A stretch of 64,000 bases of DNA from Xanthobacteraceae bacterium (lineage in GTDB: Bacteria; Pseudomonadota; Alphaproteobacteria; Rhizobiales; Xanthobacteraceae). The translations under genes were made by a program, and so were the position numbers. The stretch spans positions 1 through 64,000 of the forward strand of contig JARBUD010000010.1 in the NCBI GenBank assembly GCA_029239875.1. Direction: 5' to 3'. Below are positions 45,892 through 53,901 of this stretch, piece by piece; the stretch's first letter is position 1; every line of letters starts with the position of its first letter. A model generated the notes under the pieces. That model worked only from the letters and a program-made list of their open reading frames with translations. It was not told the origin of the DNA and ran no database searches.

Positions 45892-46733
45892 GCCCGGTGA
45901 CCGCGCCCCGCACCACATTGGCCCTGCTGCTGTTCGCGCCGCTCGCCTTCTTCGCCGCCTTCTTCGTGGCGCCGATGGTGGTGGTCGCGCTCTCCAGCAT
46001 CACCGCCGACGACGGCGCCCTCACCGCTGCCCACTACGCGCGGATCCTCCTCGACCAGTATCACTGGGACGTGCTGTGGGTGACCTTCCGCATCGCGCTT
46101 CTGACCACGCTGATCTGCATGCTGGTGGGCTTCCCGCTCGCCTGGTACCTCGTGCGGATCGTGCGCTGGCGGGCGTGGCGGCGGGCCTGCGTGATCCTCA
46201 TCATCGTGCCGCTGTTCACCTCGAACATCGTGCGCTCCTTCGGCTGGATGGTGCTGCTCGGGCGCACCGGCCTGGTCAATCAGGGGCTGATGGGGCTCGG
46301 CCTCACCGAGCGCCCGATCCGCTTCCTCGGCACCGAGACCGGCATCCTCATCGGCCTCGTCTACATCCTCGTGCCCTTCGTGGTGCTCACGGTCGGCAAC
46401 GCGCTGGCCAAGATCGACACCGCCTATGAAGAAGCCTCCGCCGATCTGGGCGTCGGGCCGGCGCGGACCTTCTGGTTCGTCACCCTGCCGCTGACCCTGC
46501 CGGGCGCGGTCTCCGGGGCCATCATGGTGTTCGCCCTGGCGGTCAGCGCCTATGTGACGCCGGCGCTGCTCTCGGGCGGCCAGATCACCGTGTTCTCCAT
46601 GCTGATCTTCCAGCAATACTCGTCGGTGTTCGACTTCCACTACGGCGCGGCGCTGAGCATCACGCTGCTGGTGCTGACGCTGGTCCTCGTCACCGTCGCC
46701 GGGCGCATCGGCGAAGGGAGGAAGCCGGCATGA
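45888..46733 (+). CDS. ABC transporter permease (PotB-like)
   Basis: 281 residues with six transmembrane helices and the EAA loop (EEASADLGVGPARTFWFVTLP) that contacts the ATPase. It starts at a GTG overlapping the ATPase stop, and ends in a 4-base overlap with the second permease. Membrane partner of the PotC-like protein. Confidence 0.93.
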   Translation: MSPVTAPRTTLALLLFAPLAFFAAFFVAPMVVVALSSITADDGALTAAHYARILLDQYHWDVLWVTFRIALLTTLICMLVGFPLAWYLVRIVRWRAWRRACVILIIVPLFTSNIVRSFGWMVLLGRTGLVNQGLMGLGLTERPIRFLGTETGILIGLVYILVPFVVLTVGNALAKIDTAYEEASADLGVGPARTFWFVTLPLTLPGAVSGAIMVFALAVSAYVTPALLSGGQITVFSMLIFQQYSSVFDFHYGAALSITLLVLTLVLVTVAGRIGEGRKPA

Positions 46734-47524
46734 TCACGCGCTTCCTCATCCGCATCGTCGCCCTCGCCGCGCTCGCCTATCTAGTGCTGCCGCTGGTGGT
46801 GATCGTCGGCGCCTCGCTCACCGAGACCAGCTACCTCGCCTTTCCGCCGCAGGGGCTGACGCTGAAATGGTTCGGCGTGCTGTTCGACGATCCGTCCTAC
46901 GTCTCGGCCTTCGTCACCTCGACCCTGCTGGCGCTCGCCGCCACGGTGGTGGCGATCGTGCTCGCCATACCCGCGAGCCTGGCGCTGGCGCGCTACGTCT
47001 TTGCCGGCCGTGAGGCGATCTCCTCGCTGCTGATGTCGCCCCTAGTGCTGCCCTATGTGGTGCTCGGCGCCGCGCTGCTGCAGTTCGGCTCCGCCATCGG
47101 GCTGGCGCGCTCCTTCGAGGCGCTGCTCGTCGGCCATGTCGTCATCGTCATGCCCTTCGTGCTGCGCTCGGTGCTGCCGCTGCTAACCCCCGAGCAGCGC
47201 GCGCTGGAAGAGGCCTCGATGGACCTCGGCGCGACGCCGGTCGCCACCTTCTTCCTGGTCGTGCTGCCGCAGATCCGCGGCGGCATCGTCTCGGGCGGCC
47301 TCCTCGCCTTCATCTCCTCCTGGATCAACGTCGAGCTGTCGATCTTCAACACCTCCTCGGCGCTCAACACCATCCCGGTGAAGATGTTCAACTACGTGCA
47401 GTACACGATCGATCCGACCATCGCGGCGGTGTCCGCGATCACCATCGTCGCGGCTGCGCTCGTCATCATCCTTCTCGATCTGCTGATTGGACTGGACATG
47501 CTGTCCGAGTCCCGTCGGCCCTAA
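46730..47524 (+). CDS. ABC transporter permease (PotC-like)
   Basis: 264 residues, six helices, EAA loop EEASMDLGATPVATFFLVVLP. ATG overlaps the stop of the first permease (ATGA). It is followed by the racemase-superfamily gene after 19 bases, so the enzyme is probably co-transcribed with the importer. Confidence 0.93.
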   Translation: MITRFLIRIVALAALAYLVLPLVVIVGASLTETSYLAFPPQGLTLKWFGVLFDDPSYVSAFVTSTLLALAATVVAIVLAIPASLALARYVFAGREAISSLLMSPLVLPYVVLGAALLQFGSAIGLARSFEALLVGHVVIVMPFVLRSVLPLLTPEQRALEEASMDLGATPVATFFLVVLPQIRGGIVSGGLLAFISSWINVELSIFNTSSALNTIPVKMFNYVQYTIDPTIAAVSAITIVAAALVIILLDLLIGLDMLSESRRP

Positions 47525-47543
47525 TCCCAACGGAGCCTTCGCG

Positions 47544-48557
47544 ATGCGCAAGCAGGATAGTTTTGACGTCATTTACACGCACACCGAGGGCGAGCCGCTC
47601 TGCATCATCCACAGCGGCATTCCCTATCCGGCGGGCTCCTCGATCATCGAGAAGCGGGCGTTCCTCGAGGAGAATTACGACTGGGTGCGCGAGGCGCTGA
47701 TGCGCGAGCCGCGCGGCCATCGCGACATGTTCGGCGTGTTCCTGACCCCGCCTTCCTCGCGCGACTACGACGCCGGCCTGATCTATATCGACGGCACGCA
47801 GTACTCGCACATGTGCGGCCACGGCACGATCGCCGTCGCCATGGCGATGGTGGCGCACGGCATGGTGCGTCGCTCGGACGACGGCATCACCAAGATCCGC
47901 TTCGAGACCACCGCCGGCCTCGTCCAGGCCGAGGTCGCCACCGATGGCGACGAGGTGCTGTGGACCCGCTTCGAGAACGTGCCGGCCTATGTGGCGGCGC
48001 AGGACGTCGCCTTCGACCTGCCGGGCGTCGGCGCGCTCAAGGCCGACATCGTGTGGGGCGGCAACTATTTCGGCATCATCGACCTGCGCGGCACCTCGCT
48101 GAAGATCGGCCCGGAGAACGGCTCGGAGCTGTCGCGCCTCGGCATCCTCGCCCGCGAGGCGATCCGCGAGAAGGTGAAGATCCAGCACCCGACCGCCGGC
48201 CACATCAACAACTTCAACTTCGTCACCTTCTGGCACGAGCCGACCATCGAAGGCGCGCTCTACAAGAACGTGCACGTGTTCAGTGCCGGCCAGCTCGACC
48301 GCTCGCCGGGCGGCACCGGCACCAGCGCGATGATGGCGATGTTCGAGGCGCGCGGCGTGATCGGCCTGAACCAGCCGATCAAGTCCGAGGGCCTGCTCGG
48401 CACTGGCACCTTCGAAGGCGAGCTGATCGGCGAGACGAAGCTCAACAATGTGCGCGCGGTGCGCCCCACGGTGAAGGGCACCGCCGGCCTGCTCGGCACG
48501 GCGCGCTGGGTGATCGACCGCAAGGACCCGGTCGGCGCCGGCTTCCTCGTCGCCTGA
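47544..48557 (+). CDS. Proline racemase superfamily protein with Gly at the second catalytic position
   Basis: 337 residues from the ATG at 47544, which has CGGAG upstream. The family includes proline racemase, 4-hydroxyproline 2-epimerase and trans-3-hydroxyproline dehydratase. The first catalytic site is normal, Cys91 in MCGHGT. The second, usually Cys (racemase/epimerase) or Thr (dehydratase) in DRSP-x-GTG, is Gly256 here (DRSPGGTG). Two-base chemistry is therefore unlikely; a dehydratase-like or different reaction fits better. The ABC importer and GlxA-type regulator in the same locus suggest uptake and catabolism of a cyclic imino acid or similar substrate. I do not assign a specific activity. 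Confidence 0.88.
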   Translation: MRKQDSFDVIYTHTEGEPLCIIHSGIPYPAGSSIIEKRAFLEENYDWVREALMREPRGHRDMFGVFLTPPSSRDYDAGLIYIDGTQYSHMCGHGTIAVAMAMVAHGMVRRSDDGITKIRFETTAGLVQAEVATDGDEVLWTRFENVPAYVAAQDVAFDLPGVGALKADIVWGGNYFGIIDLRGTSLKIGPENGSELSRLGILAREAIREKVKIQHPTAGHINNFNFVTFWHEPTIEGALYKNVHVFSAGQLDRSPGGTGTSAMMAMFEARGVIGLNQPIKSEGLLGTGTFEGELIGETKLNNVRAVRPTVKGTAGLLGTARWVIDRKDPVGAGFLVA

Positions 48558-48573
48558 CGAGCGGGACTGACAA

Positions 48574-48599
48574 GATCGGCGCCCGCGAGGGCGCCGATC
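48574..48599. terminator. Bidirectional terminator hairpin
   Basis: GATCGGCGCCC and GGGCGCCGATC form a perfect 11-bp stem around GCGA in the 45-base gap between the converging racemase-like and lyase genes. Confidence 0.65.
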
Positions 48600-48602
48600 A
48601 AC

Positions 48603-49505
48603 CTACGGCAGGACCGTGGTCACGATCGACCGGTCCAGCGCCTCGTAGTCGAAGTAGCGGATGCTCTCGTAGAGCTCGGCGCGGGTCTGCATGCGCGGGA
48701 TCAGCGCCTCCGGCGTGCCGGCCCGGCGGATTTCGCGATAGAGCTCTTCCTGCGCCTTGGCGGCGACGCGCAGCGACGATACCGGCCAGATCACCATGCG
48801 ATAGCCGAGCTCGGCGAATTCCTGCGCGGTCAGCGCCGGCGTGCGTCCGAACTCCGTCATGTTGGCGAGCAGCTTCACGCCCGGCAGGCGCTGGGCGACC
48901 TCGCGGAACATCTCGACCGAGGTGAGTGCCTCCGGGAAGATCGCGTCGGCACCAGCCTCCAGATAGAGCTTCGCGCGCGCCACCGCGCCGACGATCCCCT
49001 CGCTCGCGGCCGCATCGGTGCGGGCGATGATGACGAGGTCGCGGCGCGCCCGGCGGGCGGCATTCACCTTCGCCGCCATGTCCTGCGGCGAGGCGAGGTG
49101 CTTGTCGTTCAGATGACCGCACTTCTTGGGAAGAAGCTGGTCCTCCATCTGCACCGCGCCGGCGCCCGCATCCTCGAAGGCGCGGACCATGTGCATCACG
49201 TTCAGCGCCTCGCCATAGCCGGTGTCGCCGTCGACGAGGACCGGCAGCATGGAGGCGCGGGCGAGCTGGCGGGTGTAGAAGGCCATCTCGTCGACGGTCA
49301 GGATGCCGAGGTCCGGCAGCCCCATCGAGGCGCTCACCGCCGCGCCCGAGAGATAGAGCGCCTCGAAGCCGGCATCGCGGGCCTGAAGCGCGGCGAGCCC
49401 GTTATGGGCGCCGGGAATCTCCAGGATGGCGTCGCGCTCGATGAGCGCCCGGAACCGCGCGCCCGCCGAGGCCGTGGGCAGATCGGCACTAACGAGATAG
49501 GTCAA
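48603..49505 (-). CDS. Isocitrate lyase/PEP mutase family protein, methylisocitrate lyase-like
   Basis: 300 residues. The active-site loop KKCGH with the catalytic cysteine and the Mg site VDGDTGYGEA are both present, as in PrpB and 2,3-dimethylmalate lyase. It would cleave a 2-alkyl-isocitrate or dialkylmalate to pyruvate or a keto acid. No prpC or prpD is nearby. Instead it closes the tctCBA operon (42 bases after tctA), so it may cleave the acid that Tct brings in. Carboxyphosphonoenolpyruvate-type relatives cannot be fully excluded. Confidence 0.88.
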   Translation of the reverse strand: MTYLVSADLPTASAGARFRALIERDAILEIPGAHNGLAALQARDAGFEALYLSGAAVSASMGLPDLGILTVDEMAFYTRQLARASMLPVLVDGDTGYGEALNVMHMVRAFEDAGAGAVQMEDQLLPKKCGHLNDKHLASPQDMAAKVNAARRARRDLVIIARTDAAASEGIVGAVARAKLYLEAGADAIFPEALTSVEMFREVAQRLPGVKLLANMTEFGRTPALTAQEFAELGYRMVIWPVSSLRVAAKAQEELYREIRRAGTPEALIPRMQTRAELYESIRYFDYEALDRSIVTTVLP

Positions 49506-49546
49506 GGCAAGGTCCTCTGTCGGTCATCGGTTGCGGCGGAGCGGCC

Positions 49547-51061
49547 TCAGCTCGCCTCGCTGTCCGACATGGCGCGGATGCGCCGGCCGAGACGCGGGGC
49601 GAGCATGGGGACGAGGAAGGTCAGCGCGGCCAGCACCCAGAACAGGATGGCGACCGGCGAGGAGACGAGCACCAGCACGTCGCCGTCCGAGAGCGACAAG
49701 GCGCGCCGGATGTTGTCCTCCAGCAGCCGCGCCAGCACGAAGGCGATCAGCATCGGGATGAGCGGGATGCCGATCTTGCGCATCGCATAGGCGACGATGC
49801 CGATGCCGGTGGCGAGCAGCAGCTCGAAGGTCGAGTTCGTCGCCGCATAGACGCCGGCGAAGGACAGGCCGAGCACGCCGGGGAACAGGATCCAGTTCGG
49901 CACCAGCAGCAGGCGCGCGAACAGACCGACCAACGGCAGGTTGAGCACCAGCAGCATGATGTTGCCGATATACATGGAGGCGATCAGGCCCCAGGCGATC
50001 TCCGGGCGCTGGGTGAAGAGCAGCGGGCCGGGCGTGATCGAGTACATCAAGAGCGCACCCAGCATGACGGCGGTGGTTCCCGAGCCGGGAATGCCGAGCG
50101 CCAGCATCGGCACCATCGAGGCGGTCTGGGCGGCGTTGTCGGCGGTCTCCGGCGCCGCGAGGCCGCGCATGTCGCCCTTGCCGAAGGTGCCGTCGCGATC
50201 GGACACCCGCTTCTCCGCCGTATAGGCGAGCGCGGAGGCCACGGCCGCACCGGTGCCCGGCAGCACGCCGAGGAAGAAGCCGATGCCGGTCGCGCGCAGC
50301 ATCGCCGGGAAGCAGGCGACGAGCTCCCTCAGCTTCAGATGGCTGCCGGCGCCGAGATTGGAGACCGAGCCCGAGCGCATGCCTTCCGCCACCACGAGAA
50401 TCTCGCTGACGGCGAACAGGCCGATGGTCAGGGTGGTGAAGTCGATCCCGCCCAGCAATTCCAGCGAGCCGAAGGTGAAGCGCTCGACGCCGGAGCCGCC
50501 GTCGACACCGATCATGGCGCCGAGCAGCCCGAGGCAGATCGCCGCCCAGGTCTTGGCGGTGCGCCCCTGCCCCATGGTCGCCAGCAGCGCGAAGGCGAGC
50601 ACCATCAGCGCCACATACTCCGCCGGCCCGAAGGAGACGGCGAGGCGCGCGATGGGCACGGCGAGGAAGGTGAGCAGGACGACGGTGAGCGTGCCGCCGA
50701 CGAAGCTGCCGATGCCGCTCAGCGCCAGCGCCGCCGCTCCGCGCCCCTGCTGCGCCAGCGGGTAACCGTCCAGCGTCGTCATGACGAGGCCGGGATCGCC
50801 GGGGATGTTCAGGAGGATGGACGAGATGCGCCCGCCATAGCCGCTGCCGTAATAGATGCCGGCCAGCAGGATCAGCGCGCTCTCGGGCGGCAACTGCAGC
50901 GAGAAGCACAGCGGCAGCAGCAGCACGATGGCGTTGATCGGGCCGATGCCCGGCAGCGCCCCGATGGCCGTGCCGAGAGCGGCGCCAGCGAGCGCGAGCG
51001 CCAGGTTGAACGGCGTGAAGGCGACGCTGAAGCCGAAGGCCAGTGAGGAAAGCGCTTCCAT
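49547..51061 (-). CDS. tctA: Tripartite tricarboxylate transporter, large membrane subunit TctA
   Basis: 504 residues with about 11 transmembrane helices; GTAIGALPGIGPINAIVLLLP and YYGSGYGGRISSILLNIPGDP are TctA signatures. Secondary, ion-driven uptake with TctB and the periplasmic TctC. It follows tctB by a single base and precedes the lyase gene. Confidence 0.95.
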   Translation of the reverse strand: MEALSSLAFGFSVAFTPFNLALALAGAALGTAIGALPGIGPINAIVLLLPLCFSLQLPPESALILLAGIYYGSGYGGRISSILLNIPGDPGLVMTTLDGYPLAQQGRGAAALALSGIGSFVGGTLTVVLLTFLAVPIARLAVSFGPAEYVALMVLAFALLATMGQGRTAKTWAAICLGLLGAMIGVDGGSGVERFTFGSLELLGGIDFTTLTIGLFAVSEILVVAEGMRSGSVSNLGAGSHLKLRELVACFPAMLRATGIGFFLGVLPGTGAAVASALAYTAEKRVSDRDGTFGKGDMRGLAAPETADNAAQTASMVPMLALGIPGSGTTAVMLGALLMYSITPGPLLFTQRPEIAWGLIASMYIGNIMLLVLNLPLVGLFARLLLVPNWILFPGVLGLSFAGVYAATNSTFELLLATGIGIVAYAMRKIGIPLIPMLIAFVLARLLEDNIRRALSLSDGDVLVLVSSPVAILFWVLAALTFLVPMLAPRLGRRIRAMSDSEAS

Positions 51062-51062
51062 C

Positions 51063-51506
51063 TCAGATCCCCAGCGGTCCGCGCGGCAGCGGCAGGCCGA
51101 GCAGGATGTCGATCAGCAAAAGGAAGCTTCCGGCAAGCGCGACGGAGGCGATGGCCGACCCCAGCGTCGGGCCGCGGAAGGCCTTGGCGCAGGCGAAGCA
51201 CAGCAGGGTGGTCGCCGGCACGAAGCCGAGCGGATCGAGCACGAGCGGATAGACCAGGCTCGCGACCGCCACGAGGATGACGCGGCCATAGTCGCCGCGC
51301 TCCCACTCGACACGGTCGGGACGCAGCAGGATGGCGGCGCCGGCGATCGCCAATATGGCCCCCACCACCATCGGGAACACCTTCGGGCCGACCGGGTCGG
51401 CCGCGAAGGGAACGTCGAGCGACCAGGCGTGCCAGATCGCGCCGATGCCGACGAGAAGGAAGAGCGCGCCGGCGATCCGGTCGCCCGACGATCCTGCTGC
51501 GTTCAT
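51063..51506 (-). CDS. tctB: Tripartite tricarboxylate transporter, small membrane subunit TctB
   Basis: 147 residues with four hydrophobic helices, the normal size and pattern. It lies between tctC and tctA with gaps of 10 bases and 1 base. Sequence conservation in TctB is low, so identity rests on topology and position. Confidence 0.9.
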   Translation of the reverse strand: MNAAGSSGDRIAGALFLLVGIGAIWHAWSLDVPFAADPVGPKVFPMVVGAILAIAGAAILLRPDRVEWERGDYGRVILVAVASLVYPLVLDPLGFVPATTLLCFACAKAFRGPTLGSAIASVALAGSFLLLIDILLGLPLPRGPLGI

Positions 51507-51516
51507 GAGTGCCTGC

Positions 51517-52500
51517 TCAGTTGCCGGTGGTCTTCAGGCCCACCTCGGCGGCGAGCTTGCGGAACGCATCCGTGCGCGCCTTGGCGAAGGCGTCGAACTC
51601 CGGCCCGACCAGGTCGTAGGCGAACAGGCCCTGCTCCTCGCGCACCTTCTGCCAGCGCGGATCGGAATTGAGCTTCTTCAGCGCATCGACCCAATAGGCA
51701 TACTGCTCGTCGGTGATGCGGGGCGGCAGGTAGAAGCCGCGCACGATCGGCCACTCGACGTCGTAGCCGGCTTCCTTGGCGGTCGGGACATCGGCGAAGA
51801 CGCCCGGCAGGCGCTTGTCGGAGAAGGTCGCGAGCACCCGGATCTCGCCGGCCTCCAACTGGCCGCGGACCTCGGAAGCGTCGCCCGGCACCGCATCGAT
51901 CGTGCCGCCAAGCAGCGCCGCCAGCGCCTCGCCGCCGCCCTCATAGGACAGGTAGCGCATCTTGCGCGGATCGACGCCCGCGGCCTTGGCCACCAGGGCC
52001 GGCTTCATCCAGTCCTGGCTGCCGACCGTGCCGCCGGCGCCGATGGCGACCGAGCCGGGATCCTTCTTCAGCGCATCGACGAAGTCCTGCAGGGTCTTGA
52101 AACGGCTGTCCTTGCGGACGGCGAGGACGCCGTAATCGGCGCCGACGGCACCGAGCCAGCGCACGTCGTTCTCGGTGAAGCGGCCGAACTTGCCCTGGGC
52201 GAGGTTGACCCAGGAGCCGGTGGAGACGGCGATGATGACGTTCGGATCGTCGGCGCGCCGCGCCTGGATGTTGTTGTAGGCCACCGCGCCGATGCCGCCG
52301 GGCATGTTGGTGGTGCGGATGGTCGGCTTGACGATGCCGAGCTCGTTGAGCTGCTGCGAGGTCACGCGGCAGGTCAGGTCGAAGCCGCCGCCCGGCGCAG
52401 CCGGCGCGATGCATTCAGGGTTGCGCGGCTCGAAGCCCTGCGCCGAAGCGACGCCACCGAGGGCGAGGCTGGCGATCACGGCAAAGGCGAGACGTGTCAT
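51517..52500 (-). CDS. tctC: Tripartite tricarboxylate transporter, periplasmic receptor TctC (Bug family)
   Basis: 327 residues from the inner ATG at 52500, chosen because GGGAGG lies six bases before it and touches the outer ATG of the track. Signal peptide MTRLAFAVIASLALGGVASAQ minus the last residues; the mature start has APGGGFDLTCR, the Bug-family substrate loop. It binds a di- or tricarboxylate and presents it to TctAB. First gene of the operon; an operator-like palindrome begins 25 bases upstream. Confidence 0.93.
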   Translation of the reverse strand: MTRLAFAVIASLALGGVASAQGFEPRNPECIAPAAPGGGFDLTCRVTSQQLNELGIVKPTIRTTNMPGGIGAVAYNNIQARRADDPNVIIAVSTGSWVNLAQGKFGRFTENDVRWLGAVGADYGVLAVRKDSRFKTLQDFVDALKKDPGSVAIGAGGTVGSQDWMKPALVAKAAGVDPRKMRYLSYEGGGEALAALLGGTIDAVPGDASEVRGQLEAGEIRVLATFSDKRLPGVFADVPTAKEAGYDVEWPIVRGFYLPPRITDEQYAYWVDALKKLNSDPRWQKVREEQGLFAYDLVGPEFDAFAKARTDAFRKLAAEVGLKTTGN

Positions 52501-52524
52501 TGGCATCCTCCCAAACTTTCATTA

Positions 52525-52534
52525 TTGTCGACAA
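52525..52534. promoter_or_regulatory. GntR operator-like palindrome 1
   Basis: TTGTCGACAA, a perfect palindrome with the GT..AC core usual for FadR-subfamily GntR sites. It lies just upstream of tctC, where a repressor would block transcription. Confidence 0.65.
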
Positions 52535-52596
52535 ATCTCAGAGTTTTTCGCCGAATGCAACCCTTGTGGCGCCAATCCGGCAGGCCAGCGACGAGA

Positions 52597-53304
52597 ATGA
52601 CGGATACTTTGTCGACAAGATTACCGCAAACCGGACGACGCTCGAACCAGTCCGACTCGCTGTTCGAGACGCTTACGGTCGGGATCATGACCGGGCGCAT
52701 ACAGCCCGGCGACAAGCTGAACGAGCTGGTGCTCGCCGAGGAATTCGGCGTGAGCCGCGCGCCGATACGCGAGGCTTTCCGGCGCCTTCAGGAGAAGGGG
52801 CTGGTCACCCATGTCGCCCATCAGGGCGTCCGGGTGATCTCGCCGACGCTGCAGGATTTCCTCTCGCTGCTGGACGTACGCGAGGCGCTGGAAGGCATGG
52901 CGAGCCGGCTCGCCGCGACGGAGATGGGGCCGGACGAACTCGACGGGCTGGCCGACGTGGTCGAGCAGCACGGCCGCGACCTGCAGCGCAATCCCGACGG
53001 CCCCTATGTGCAGAACGACTTCGACAACGACTTCCACGTTCGGATCGCCCGCGGATGCCGCAACCCGGTGCTGACCGATCTCCTGTGCGACCAGTTCTAC
53101 CCGCGGCTGAAGCTCTGCCGCGCACGGCACGGCCTCGTGAAAGGACGCGGCCTCGCCGCCTGGAACGAACATCGCCGCATCCTCGCCGCGCTGATGGAAC
53201 GCGACGGCGATGTCGCCGAGTTGCTCATGCGCCGGCATGTCCGGTCCGCCCGAGCCGCCCTGCTCTCGTCGGCGCCCGGACCGGATGGACGCGCTGCGGT
53301 CTAA
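52597..53304 (+). CDS. GntR family regulator, FadR subfamily (FCD domain)
   Basis: 235 residues from the ATG at 52597. Winged helix at about 22-85 (RIQPGDKLNELVLAEEFGVSRAPIREAFRRL, quoted in part), then an all-helical FCD effector domain with metal-binding-type residues (DNDFHVRIA). The track ORF starts 422 codons earlier in shadow sequence and is wrong. It is divergent from tctCBA. A copy of the TTGTCGACAA palindrome falls inside its first codons, so either it represses itself there or the true start is further in. The likely effector is the imported acid or a product. Confidence 0.9.
   Translation: MTDTLSTRLPQTGRRSNQSDSLFETLTVGIMTGRIQPGDKLNELVLAEEFGVSRAPIREAFRRLQEKGLVTHVAHQGVRVISPTLQDFLSLLDVREALEGMASRLAATEMGPDELDGLADVVEQHGRDLQRNPDGPYVQNDFDNDFHVRIARGCRNPVLTDLLCDQFYPRLKLCRARHGLVKGRGLAAWNEHRRILAALMERDGDVAELLMRRHVRSARAALLSSAPGPDGRAAV
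52609..52618. promoter_or_regulatory. GntR operator-like palindrome 2
   Basis: A second exact TTGTCGACAA, 84 bases from the first, which is eight helical turns at 10.5 bases. It overlaps codons 5-8 of the predicted GntR gene. Confidence 0.6.
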
Positions 53305-53771
53305 TCGATCGGCAGCGCCTGCGAGTGCTTGATCTGGCTGAGGGCGAAGCTCGACTCGATGGAGGCGACGCCTTCCAGCCGGGTCAGCGTCCGCTTGAGG
53401 AAGGCCTCATAGGCCGGCAGGTCCTTGACCACGATGCGCAGGAGATAATCCCGCTGGCCGGTCATCAGATAGCACTCGACGATCTCCGGCCAGCGCAGGA
53501 TCGCCTTCGAGAAACGGTCGAGCTCGTCCTCGCGCTGGCGCTCCAGCTTGATCGAGGCGAAGACGCTGATGGGCAGGCCGACCTTGTCCTGATCGACCAC
53601 CGCGACATAGCGCTTGATGACGCCGGCGGCCTCGAGGTTGCGCACCCGCCTTGCGCAGGGCGAGGGCGACAGGCCGACGAGCTCCGCGAGGCGCTCCATC
53701 GTGGTGTGCGCATCCTCCTGCAGCACGGCGAGAATCCGGCGGTCGATGTCGTCGATCCTAGCTTCTGGCAT
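53301..53771 (-). CDS. Lrp/AsnC family transcriptional regulator
   Basis: 156 residues, the standard size: helix-turn-helix at about 20-45 (TMERLAELVGLSPSPCARRV) and a RAM ligand domain from about 65. It converges on GntR with a 4-base overlap and is divergent from the E1 gene. In Pseudomonas putida an Lrp regulator (MdeR) controls a neighbouring homodimeric E1 gene (mdeB), and the same pairing here suggests control by an amino acid such as methionine, threonine or branched-chain residues. The inverted repeat at 53788-53809 is a plausible site. Confidence 0.93.
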   Translation of the reverse strand: MPEARIDDIDRRILAVLQEDAHTTMERLAELVGLSPSPCARRVRNLEAAGVIKRYVAVVDQDKVGLPISVFASIKLERQREDELDRFSKAILRWPEIVECYLMTGQRDYLLRIVVKDLPAYEAFLKRTLTRLEGVASIESSFALSQIKHSQALPID

Positions 53772-53787
53772 GATCAGCTACGCTTCA

Positions 53788-53809
53788 GCTCAAAATTAGC
53801 GGATTGAGC
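53788..53809. promoter_or_regulatory. Lrp operator-like inverted repeat
   Basis: GCTCAA and TTGAGC are exact complements ten bases apart with an A/T-rich centre, 17 bases ahead of the Lrp start codon and in the shared promoter region with the E1 gene. Confidence 0.5.
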
Positions 53810-53901
53810 CAAGATAAGTCGTCCGACTGGCGCAGAATAGCTGCAAAACGCGTATGATCGTGCCTAGTCTGCCATTCCAGCGTAAGCCGGAGCGCCGCCC
53901 C

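Noticed and set aside
51331-52596. Upstream extension of the GntR ORF
   Set aside because: Antisense to tctB and tctC; the GntR fold begins only after the ATG at 52597.
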